This document shows, piece after piece, positions 52,493 through 58,338 of a stretch of 58,338 bases of DNA. The position numbers were made by a program, and so were the translations under genes. Source of the stretch: Catenulispora rubra (GTDB lineage Bacteria; Actinomycetota; Actinomycetes; Streptomycetales; Catenulisporaceae); contig NZ_JAACYW010000040.1 in NCBI RefSeq assembly GCF_015356825.1, forward strand, positions 1 through 58,338, written 5' to 3'. The number at the start of each line of letters is the position of its first letter. The first letter of the stretch is position 1. The notes beneath the pieces are model-generated. The model had not been told where the DNA came from, ran no database searches, and worked only from the letters and a program-made list of their open reading frames with translations.

Positions 52493-52510
52493 ATGACTTG
52501 ATCCTTCAAG
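52493..52510 (+). promoter_or_regulatory. MarR-type operator upstream of the SnoaL gene
   Basis: ATGACTTGATCCTTCAAG contains CTTGA-TCCT-TCAAG, a perfect 5-4-5 palindrome, with the ATGACWTGA start shared by the other three sites. It begins four bases after the pirin stop and ends 19 bases before the next ATG. Confidence 0.65.
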
Positions 52511-52529
52511 CAATCGAGGAGTGAGAGCC

Positions 52530-52946
52530 ATGCACGAGAACGAGAAGATCATCCGCGCCGCCTACCAGGTCGCCGAGGACCAGGATGTGGCCGGCTGGAT
52601 CGCCGCCTTCACCGAGGACGGCACGTTCACCGACGAATCCATCCCCCACACCTACCGCGGCCCCGAAGAACTCGGCCAGACCGTCGAGGTCTACGCCAAG
52701 GCCTTCCCCGACATGCACCGCGAACTCGAGAAGTTCTACGTCGTCGACAACACGGTCATCGTCCAGCTCCGCCTCCAGGGCACCCACACCGGCCCGCTGG
52801 AGCTGCCCACCGGCGCCGTCCCGCCGACCGGCAAGCGCATGGACGCCCCGTGCTGCGACGTCTTCGAACTCGTCGACGGCAAGATCAAGCGCTTCGACTG
52901 CTACGCCGAGGGCTCGGTCATCGCCAAGCAGCTCGGCCTGGCCTGA
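52530..52946 (+). CDS. SnoaL-like/NTF2-fold protein
   Basis: The product is 138 residues. NTF2-like fold (NEKIIRAAYQVAEDQDVAGWIAAFTEDGTFTDESIPHTYRGPEEL in pieces; VYAKAFPDMHRELEKFYVVDNTVIVQLRLQGTHTG). SnoaL proteins are small cyclases, isomerases or binding proteins acting on aromatic or steroid-like compounds; the reaction here is unknown. GAGGAG precedes ATG. Likely part of the MarR regulon. Confidence 0.87.
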   Translation: MHENEKIIRAAYQVAEDQDVAGWIAAFTEDGTFTDESIPHTYRGPEELGQTVEVYAKAFPDMHRELEKFYVVDNTVIVQLRLQGTHTGPLELPTGAVPPTGKRMDAPCCDVFELVDGKIKRFDCYAEGSVIAKQLGLA

Positions 52947-52984
52947 GCACCGGCGTCAGTACTGGCACCGCACCGCACGACCAC

Positions 52985-53020
52985 GGCGCCCGCGACCCCG
53001 ATCATGGGATCGCGGGCGCC
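52985..53020 (+). terminator. Terminator after the SnoaL gene
   Basis: Perfect 11-bp stem GGCGCCCGCGA / TCGCGGGCGCC with a 14-base loop, 39 bases after the stop. It ends the FMN reductase-pirin-SnoaL transcript. Confidence 0.8.
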
Positions 53021-53086
53021 GCCTTGCTCCAGCACCGCGTGATACTTTCCTGCCACGGAACAGGGGCCGAGGTGGGGCGGGGATTA

Positions 53087-54988
53087 ATGTCTGAGACTGA
53101 GCTCACTGCTGCGCCGGAACTGCCGGACGCGCCAGAGCTGCGCGACGCCCACGACACGCGAGACGCGTCGGAGACCCCCGACCACAAATCCCCCGACCAA
53201 GACCTCGCCGCCTCCGACCCCATCCGCCGCGGCAACCGCCTCACCGCGCACTTCGACCGCCTGGTCCGCCGCGACATCTTCGGCGTCAACGCCGCGGTCC
53301 TCCTCTTCCTCCTCGCCCCACTGGCCTTCGGCTACTACGCCCGCCTGCACTGGTTGGCCCACTCCTTCCCGCCCGACAGCCGCTACTACGTCACCATGAC
53401 GCTCCGCGACCTCGGCTGGAGCGACGCCCACGCGCTGACGAAGCAGTGGACCGACGCCGGGAACATCGCCGAGTCCTGGTACTTCGCACACAGCGACCCG
53501 ACCTGGCTGATGGTCCAGTCGCGCATGCTCTACCCGTTCTTCGCCGCGCCGTTCGTCCTGGTCTTCGGCCTCGGCGAGGGGATGCCGATCGCCTCGATGG
53601 TGGCCTTCGCCGTGATGCTGTGGGCCGTGGCCCGCCTGGTCCAGCGGCTCTACGGCCCGACCGCCGCGCTCGCCGCCGGCGCCGTCCTCGGCGCGTGCGG
53701 CTTCATGATGAACCTCGCCGAGGCGGTCACCGATCCGGTCGCGATCGCGGTCCTGGCGCTGATCCTGCTGAACCTCCCGCTCGGCCGGCGCGCCCGGGCG
53801 CACAACCTGGTCCTGCTCGCGCTGCTGTCCGTGCTGCTTGAACTGAGCCGCCAGGTGATGCCGACCGCCGCGGCCATGGCGTTCTTCGCCTGGGCCTGGG
53901 CGACCGTGTTCCCCGGCCGCGGCCGGTACCGGCGGTGGCGCAACGACTGGCTGTGGCCGTCGGCGATCGTCGCCGGCACGACCGTGTTCGTCCACCTGCT
54001 GGAGGGCCAGCTCGCCGGTCGCGGGGCCGGCTCTCAGATGTCGCAGGTCACCTCGGACCCCACTCACATCGCCTGGACCATCACCCGCTACGACGCCCTC
54101 AGCACGGTGCACGAGGACCGAGCCCTGTCCGTGCTGCTCGTCGGCGCCTTGCTCTTCGCCGTGATCCGCTTCACCGACGTCGTCTCGGGGCTCCTGTTCG
54201 GCGCGATCGCGGGTACCTACGTGATCATGATCGCCGGCCTCGAACCCTCCGACATGCGTTACGAGTCGATCATGTTCCCGGTCGCCGGCCTTGCGGTCGG
54301 AGCACTCTTCCACCACCTCGCCCCGGCCTCACTGCGCGGCGGCGTCGTCGGCGACGGCACGCTCCGCTCGGACCGGCTCCCCGCCGTCGACACCTGGTGG
54401 CAGCGCGGCCCGCGCCGGATCCCGGCCCTCGGCGCGTCGGCCGTCGTGGGCCTGGCCTTCCTGGTCGGATGGTCGGCGACGCACGGTTCCCAGTCCATGG
54501 CCGGTGCCGTGCCGACGGCTCCGGCAGCCGCGGCAGCCCTGGCCGGAGACCCGCACGCCGAGCTCCCCGACCACGCCATCGCCGCCGAGGCGGTCCTGTC
54601 CTCCGAGTTCACCGAGGCCGAGAAGATGGTCAAGGGCGCGGGCTCCGGCTTCCTCCTCTACGCCGACTGGCGCCACCCGATGCGGTACCGGCCGTTGTCC
54701 CCCAGCCAGCCGGGCTGGGCCCACCGCGGTGCGGACGGTACCGCGGTGCTGTACCCAGGGGACCTGGACGACTCGGACTGGACCGCGTTGTCCCGTGGGT
54801 TCACCTTCAACGGCACGCTCGACCCGGCGACGGTCAAGGTGATCACCAGACAGACCAGCGCCTACGGGCAGGACGTGACGTTCACCGTCTCCGCCGGCGG
54901 CACCGTCCACCGGGGCCACGCCACCGTCGTGTACCCGATCCGCTCCGTGATGCCCGGGATCGTGACCGAGATGGTCTTCGACTCCTAA
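53087..54988 (+). CDS. Polytopic membrane protein of unknown function (GT-C-like topology)
   Basis: The product is 633 residues. An acidic, Asp/Pro/Thr-rich cytoplasmic N-terminus (1-60) precedes about 10 membrane helices (from VNAAVLLFLLAPLAFGYYARL) and a C-terminal extracytoplasmic region (about 480-633) after the last helix. An early loop has HSFPPDSRYYVTMTLRDLG, like the acidic first loop of GT-C transferases, but no family motif is certain. ATG at 53087 follows GGGGCGGGG. It lies 86 bases upstream of an ECF sigma factor and may belong to that unit. Confidence 0.7.
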   Translation: MSETELTAAPELPDAPELRDAHDTRDASETPDHKSPDQDLAASDPIRRGNRLTAHFDRLVRRDIFGVNAAVLLFLLAPLAFGYYARLHWLAHSFPPDSRYYVTMTLRDLGWSDAHALTKQWTDAGNIAESWYFAHSDPTWLMVQSRMLYPFFAAPFVLVFGLGEGMPIASMVAFAVMLWAVARLVQRLYGPTAALAAGAVLGACGFMMNLAEAVTDPVAIAVLALILLNLPLGRRARAHNLVLLALLSVLLELSRQVMPTAAAMAFFAWAWATVFPGRGRYRRWRNDWLWPSAIVAGTTVFVHLLEGQLAGRGAGSQMSQVTSDPTHIAWTITRYDALSTVHEDRALSVLLVGALLFAVIRFTDVVSGLLFGAIAGTYVIMIAGLEPSDMRYESIMFPVAGLAVGALFHHLAPASLRGGVVGDGTLRSDRLPAVDTWWQRGPRRIPALGASAVVGLAFLVGWSATHGSQSMAGAVPTAPAAAAALAGDPHAELPDHAIAAEAVLSSEFTEAEKMVKGAGSGFLLYADWRHPMRYRPLSPSQPGWAHRGADGTAVLYPGDLDDSDWTALSRGFTFNGTLDPATVKVITRQTSAYGQDVTFTVSAGGTVHRGHATVVYPIRSVMPGIVTEMVFDS

Positions 54989-55074
54989 GGCCTCTGAAGT
55001 CCCCAAGCCGATGCAACGCTGCGCGGACGCCCACGCGTACAGCGCTCGACACATCGGCAAGGGAGGAGAGCGGC

Positions 55075-55608
55075 ATGACGGGGAAACAAGCGGAGTCTGC
55101 TGTCACGGATTTCGACCTCATCTACGCGGCGAACGCGCCACGCCTGGTCGGCCAGCTCTATTTGATGATCGGTGACCTCGCCGAGGCCCAGGACTGCGTC
55201 CAGGAGGCGTTCGCCAAGGCCTGGCTGCGGTGGGACTCGCTGACCGACGGCCGCGGCGACCCGATCGGGTGGGTCAAGACCACGGCGTACCGCATGGCGG
55301 TCTCGCACTGGCGGCACTGGAAGTCCGGCGTCAAAGCCCTGCGCAAGCACGGCGCGCCGCTCGACGCCCCGGAACCGTCCCCGGACGCCGTCGCGCTGCG
55401 CGACGCACTGGCCAAACTGCCCAAATCCCAGCGCGTCGCCCTGGTCCTGCACCACCTGAACGACATGCGGGTCGAGGACGTGGCCCGCGAACTCCGCGTC
55501 GCCCCCGGCACGGTCAAGGCCCGGCTGTCCCGGGGCCGCGCCGCCCTCGCGGTCCTTCTCGCCGACTGGCACACGGACGTTCTGGCAACGGAGGAATCCC
55601 ATGCTTGA
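55075..55608 (+). CDS. ECF RNA polymerase sigma factor (SigE-family)
   Basis: The product is 177 residues. Region 2 is about 12-85 (LVGQLYLMIGDLAEAQDCVQEAFAKAWLRWDSL, GWVKTTAYRMAVSHWR in pieces). Region 4 is about 112-165 (LPKSQRVALVLHHLNDMRVEDVARELRVAPGTVKARLSRGRAAL). GGAGGAG precedes ATG. The next gene overlaps by eight bases and encodes a single-helix membrane protein, the usual layout of a sigma factor and its membrane-bound partner. Confidence 0.92.
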   Translation: MTGKQAESAVTDFDLIYAANAPRLVGQLYLMIGDLAEAQDCVQEAFAKAWLRWDSLTDGRGDPIGWVKTTAYRMAVSHWRHWKSGVKALRKHGAPLDAPEPSPDAVALRDALAKLPKSQRVALVLHHLNDMRVEDVARELRVAPGTVKARLSRGRAALAVLLADWHTDVLATEESHA

Positions 55609-56470
55609 CAACGAAGTCTTCACCGAAGCGATGCGCCCCGAGGACTGGACGCACCTGGCCGGCAACGGCGCCGCGGCCCGCGCCAAGAGCGTCGGCCTGC
55701 GCCGCACCCGCTACGCCGGGATCGTCGGCGGCACGGCTGCGGCCGTGGTGGGTGCCGCGGTGATCGCCGGTACCCTCGGCCTCGGCCTCGGCGGCGGCTC
55801 AGCGGCCTCGGCGGCCTCACCGGCTGCCAGCGGTACCCCGACGAAGTCCGGCCCAGTGACGATGGCCGAGGTCTTCGCGCAGTGGAAGACCTGCCCGGAC
55901 TCGCAGCTGACCGTGGCGAACCTGGGCCCGACGGATCCGGCCGACCTGCAGCAGCGGTGGCGCGATGCCTGCCACCGCTACGAAGGGACCCTGTCCGCGC
56001 TGCTGCCCTCCTACGAGGTCACACCGGACATGGCGAGCATCTCGCAACCCGGTGGTTCCAATCCCGACTGGCGGGACTACGAGAACCCCGCGTACGTCGT
56101 CCCCGCCGGCTACACGCCACACATGAACCCGAACCTCTACCGAGTCGTCAGCTCCGACGGCAGCATCACGTCGGTGATGATCCGTGCGTCCCGCTATGTG
56201 GACATAAAGCCGATCTCGGGCGAACAGGTGACCCTGTCGAACGGGCTGAAGGCCACGCTGGGTCTTGGCTCCACCGACTTCTTGAAAAAGGGCGACAAGG
56301 GCTACGGGATCTTCATTCTGGACGGCAGTAAGTCGTTCCTGATGACCGCAAGCGGGAGCCTTGTCGGAACGGCCTCCACGCCGACGCCGAACTTCGATTT
56401 CAAGACCCTGGTGATGAGCCCGCAGTTCGCGCAGATGGTGACGCAGTCCCTGGCCGAGCCCGAGAGCTGA
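55601..56470 (+). CDS. Single-helix membrane protein co-encoded with the ECF sigma factor
   Basis: The product is 289 residues. A cytoplasmic stretch of about 37 residues, a membrane helix at about 39-64 (GIVGGTAAAVVGAAVIAGTLG), then an extracytoplasmic domain with two cysteines (TCPDSQLT and DACHRYEG). The topology is that of an anti-sigma factor, but the short N-terminal part shows no zinc-binding HxxxCxxC motif, so an atypical anti-sigma factor or sensor is inferred. GGAGGAAT precedes the ATG inside the sigma gene. Confidence 0.72.
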   Translation: MLDNEVFTEAMRPEDWTHLAGNGAAARAKSVGLRRTRYAGIVGGTAAAVVGAAVIAGTLGLGLGGGSAASAASPAASGTPTKSGPVTMAEVFAQWKTCPDSQLTVANLGPTDPADLQQRWRDACHRYEGTLSALLPSYEVTPDMASISQPGGSNPDWRDYENPAYVVPAGYTPHMNPNLYRVVSSDGSITSVMIRASRYVDIKPISGEQVTLSNGLKATLGLGSTDFLKKGDKGYGIFILDGSKSFLMTASGSLVGTASTPTPNFDFKTLVMSPQFAQMVTQSLAEPES

Positions 56471-56479
56471 CTCCGCAAC

Positions 56480-56517
56480 CCGTGCCGCTCTCCACCAGAT
56501 TTGGGGGAGCGGCACGG
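56480..56517. terminator. Terminator between the sigma operon and the epoxide hydrolase
   Basis: Perfect 11-bp stem CCGTGCCGCTC / GAGCGGCACGG with a 16-base loop, between convergent genes. Confidence 0.8.
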
Positions 56518-56545
56518 ATTCGCGTTCCTTCCCGCCTTCCCGCCT

Positions 56546-57742
56546 CTAGGCCAGCGCCCCGAAGAACGCCCGCAGATCCGCCGCGAGCACATCAGGGCAC
56601 TCCATCGCCGGGAAGTGCCTCCCGCGCTCGAACTCACTCCAGTGCGCGTCCGCCGGGGTCGGGACCAGCTTGCGGACCGTCGGGTCCGCGCCGAACACCG
56701 CGAAGCCGTGCGGCACGGGGGAGGGGGCGCCCCAGTCGGAGGACTGGAACTGGTCGTAGAGCGTGTGGGCCGCGGATGCTCCGGCGCCGGTGAACCAGAA
56801 CAGGCTCACGGTCGTCAGCAGCTGGTCGCGGTCGATCGGCAGGTCGGTCCACTGCTCGAACTTCTCCGCGATCCAGGCCAGCTGCAGGACCGGGGAGTCG
56901 ACGAGGCCGTAGCCGATGGTCTGGGGCCGGCTGTTCTGGATCGTGAGGTAGCCCGAGCCCTCCTTCCGGAACGCGTTCATCCGCTCCAGCGCCAGCGCGT
57001 CGACGGGATCGGCCGGGTCCAGGCGGTCGGCCAGGCCCGGCAGGAAGGTGGCGACGTTGGCCGCGGTCTTCGGGTCGGTGGTCACGTGGACCCCGGTGAC
57101 GTGCTCGGCGTCGTACCCGGCGACCATCCCCGACACGCCGCCGCCGATGTCGCCGCCGTGCACGCCGTAGCGGTCGTAGTCCAGCCGGCGCATGAGCTCG
57201 ATCCGGGCGCGCGCCGTCCGGCTGAGGGTCCAGCCCTGCGCGGAGAGCGGTGTCGAAAACCCATACCCAGGAAGGGAAGGCGCGACGATGTGGAACGCCG
57301 GGTCCTGCTCCCGTTCCGGGGCGACCAGCGGCTCGATCAGAGTCAGAAACTCGGCGACGGAGCTGGGGAAGCCGTGCGTGAGCAGCAACGGCTTGGCGTC
57401 CGGGCGCGGGGACCTGACGTGCAGGAAGTGGATGCGCTGACCGTCGATCTCGGTCACGAACTGCGGGAGGGCGTTGAGCGCCTTCTCCTGGGCCCGCCAG
57501 TCGAAGCCGGTCCGCCAGTACTCCGCGAGCTCCTTCAGGTAGTCCACGGGCACCCCGCGCTCCCACCCGGCGCCGGGCACGGACGCAGCCCAGCGGGCGT
57601 TCGCCAGCCGCGCGTGGAGGTCGTCGAGGTCGGACTGCGGGATCGCGATCTGGAAGGGCTGGATCTCGGTGCTCATGAGGGTCTCTGTGCTCATCAAGAT
57701 TTCGGTGCTCATCGGGGCCTCGGTGTACATCAGGGTCTCCAT
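56546..57742 (-). CDS. Epoxide hydrolase (alpha/beta fold, EHN domain)
   Basis: The product is about 398 residues from ATG 57742. The N-terminal EHN domain has FQIAIPQSDLDDLHARLANARW and GVPVDYLKELAEYWRTGFDWRAQEKALNALPQF in pieces. The hydrolase fold has LLTHGFPSSVAEF, PSLPGYGFS and HGGDIGGGVSG with the nucleophile Asp; a C-terminal His lies in ERGRHFPAME. It opens epoxides to diols. The start is ambiguous: five in-frame ATGs (57742, 57730, 57712, 57694, 57676) lie in an 18-base tandem repeat, and the last would still leave an intact protein. Confidence 0.9.
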   Translation of the reverse strand: METLMYTEAPMSTEILMSTETLMSTEIQPFQIAIPQSDLDDLHARLANARWAASVPGAGWERGVPVDYLKELAEYWRTGFDWRAQEKALNALPQFVTEIDGQRIHFLHVRSPRPDAKPLLLTHGFPSSVAEFLTLIEPLVAPEREQDPAFHIVAPSLPGYGFSTPLSAQGWTLSRTARARIELMRRLDYDRYGVHGGDIGGGVSGMVAGYDAEHVTGVHVTTDPKTAANVATFLPGLADRLDPADPVDALALERMNAFRKEGSGYLTIQNSRPQTIGYGLVDSPVLQLAWIAEKFEQWTDLPIDRDQLLTTVSLFWFTGAGASAAHTLYDQFQSSDWGAPSPVPHGFAVFGADPTVRKLVPTPADAHWSEFERGRHFPAMECPDVLAADLRAFFGALA

Positions 57743-57795
57743 CCGACGGTCGGTCCACCGATCGGCCACCGCCGATCGCCTGTGACGCGAGCCTA

Positions 57796-57821
57796 GGAAC
57801 GATTGCGGAAAGGTTCGTTCC
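57796..57821. promoter_or_regulatory. Inverted repeat operator between epoxide hydrolase and WYL regulator
   Basis: GGAACGA (57796-57802) and TCGTTCC (57815-57821) are perfect inverted arms with a 12-base spacer, 23 bases before the regulator ATG and in the divergent promoter region. Confidence 0.6.
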
Positions 57822-57844
57822 GCTATCCCGGATACGGTTCAAGG

Positions 57845-58338
57845 ATGTTGGAGACCTCGGCACGGCTGCTGCGGCTGCTGTCCCTCTTCCAGGCCCGGCG
57901 CGACTGGACCGGCCCCGAACTCGCCGAACGGCTCGGCGTGACCACGCGGACCGTGCGCAACGACGTCGAGCGCCTGCGCGAGCTCGGCTACCCGGTCGAG
58001 GCCCGGCCCGGCGTCGCCGGCGGCTACCGCCTCGGCCCCGGCGCGGCGCTGCCGCCGCTGCTGCTGGACGACGACGAGGCGGTGGCGGTGGCGCTCGGCC
58101 TGCGGATCGCGGCAGGGGGCGCGGTCGTCGGGATCGAGGAGACCTCACTCAGTGCGCTGGCAAAGCTCCAGAGCATCCTGCCGACTCGCCTGCGCCATCG
58201 CGTCGAGTCCTTCGCCTCCCATGCGCTCCCGGTCCCGGCCCGCGGCGCCGCCGTGGACGCGGAGGTCCTGACGACCCTGGCTCTCGCCTGCCGCGACCAC
58301 CTGGCCCTCCGCTTCGACTACGAAGGCCACTCCGGGAC
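57845..58338 (+). CDS. YafY-type HTH/WYL-domain transcriptional regulator (partial)
   Basis: An open frame runs from ATG 57845 to the right edge (about 164 residues, truncated). The HTH_11 domain is SARLLRLLSLFQARRDWTGPELAERLGVTTRTVRNDVERLRELGYPVEARPGVAGGYRLG in pieces. The linker LLLDDDEAVAVALGLRIAAGG and the start of the WYL region (CRDHLALRFDYEGHSG) follow. It is divergent from the epoxide hydrolase gene and probably controls it through the GGAACGA repeat. Confidence 0.88.
   Translation, partial: MLETSARLLRLLSLFQARRDWTGPELAERLGVTTRTVRNDVERLRELGYPVEARPGVAGGYRLGPGAALPPLLLDDDEAVAVALGLRIAAGGAVVGIEETSLSALAKLQSILPTRLRHRVESFASHALPVPARGAAVDAEVLTTLALACRDHLALRFDYEGHSG

Overview
The window is about 58 kb of very GC-rich DNA with the marks of an actinomycete chromosome. 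These include frequent GTG starts, many genes lacking a Shine-Dalgarno sequence with a -10-like hexamer just before the start codon, a chaplin, a four-cysteine rpmG followed by a MaoC pair and murB, and a secE-nusG / rplK-rplA block. The chaplin and the family mix suggest a filamentous, sporulating group such as Streptomycetales or Catenulisporales; the genus is inference. Most of the window is ordinary chromosome with a single IS element.

Layout. (1) 0-9 kb: a carbohydrate uptake locus. A lipoprotein solute-binding protein and two permeases are followed by a DUF5107/TPR protein. A second DUF5107 paralogue and a divergent DeoR-family regulator lie next to it, and the two promoter regions share a 10-bp element. 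(2) 9-13 kb: SIMPL protein, Nudix hydrolase, tRNA-Thr, tRNA-Met, rpmG, two MaoC-type dehydratase subunits and murB. (3) 13.6-20 kb: a GT39-type membrane glycosyltransferase with collagen-like inserts, a GT2-GtrA fusion and an OmpR-type two-component system. (4) 20-25 kb: a TetR regulator and a DHA2 exporter sharing one operator, a frameshifted CPBP protease gene and an aspartate aminotransferase. (5) 25-30 kb: tRNA-Trp, secE and nusG, then a secreted cell-wall-binding-repeat protein lying between nusG and rplK-rplA. (6) 30-33 kb: a heptamer repeat, a terminator, an apparently intact IS1182-family element and about 1 kb with no credible gene. (7) 33-40 kb: an S53 peptidase, an ECF sigma factor with its DGPF/YCII partner, a small two-helix protein, a short chaplin, glutamate decarboxylase and an alpha/beta hydrolase. 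(8) 40-46.5 kb: an orphan hypothetical gene, an ankyrin protein and a molybdenum locus (small Mo-cofactor oxidoreductase, HTH-TOBE regulator, ModA, fused ModB-ModC) followed by DUF302. (9) 46.5-58 kb: argG, a DeoR/MFS divergent pair, a MarR regulator with FMN reductase, pirin and SnoaL genes carrying related operators, a polytopic membrane protein, an ECF sigma factor with a membrane-anchored partner, an epoxide hydrolase and a truncated WYL-type regulator.

Most genes fall in small modules of one regulator plus targets, and the intergenic inverted repeats usually show which regulator acts where. The most useful observations are five. The DUF5107/ABC/DeoR unit has shared operators. The cell-wall-binding gene interrupts the nusG-rplK order. 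Mirrored promoter elements lie between the DGPF gene and a two-helix peptide that looks like a collapsed transporter. Four related sites fit a MarR regulon. Collagen-like inserts occur in the GT39 protein. No CRISPR array, prophage or recognisable defence island was seen.
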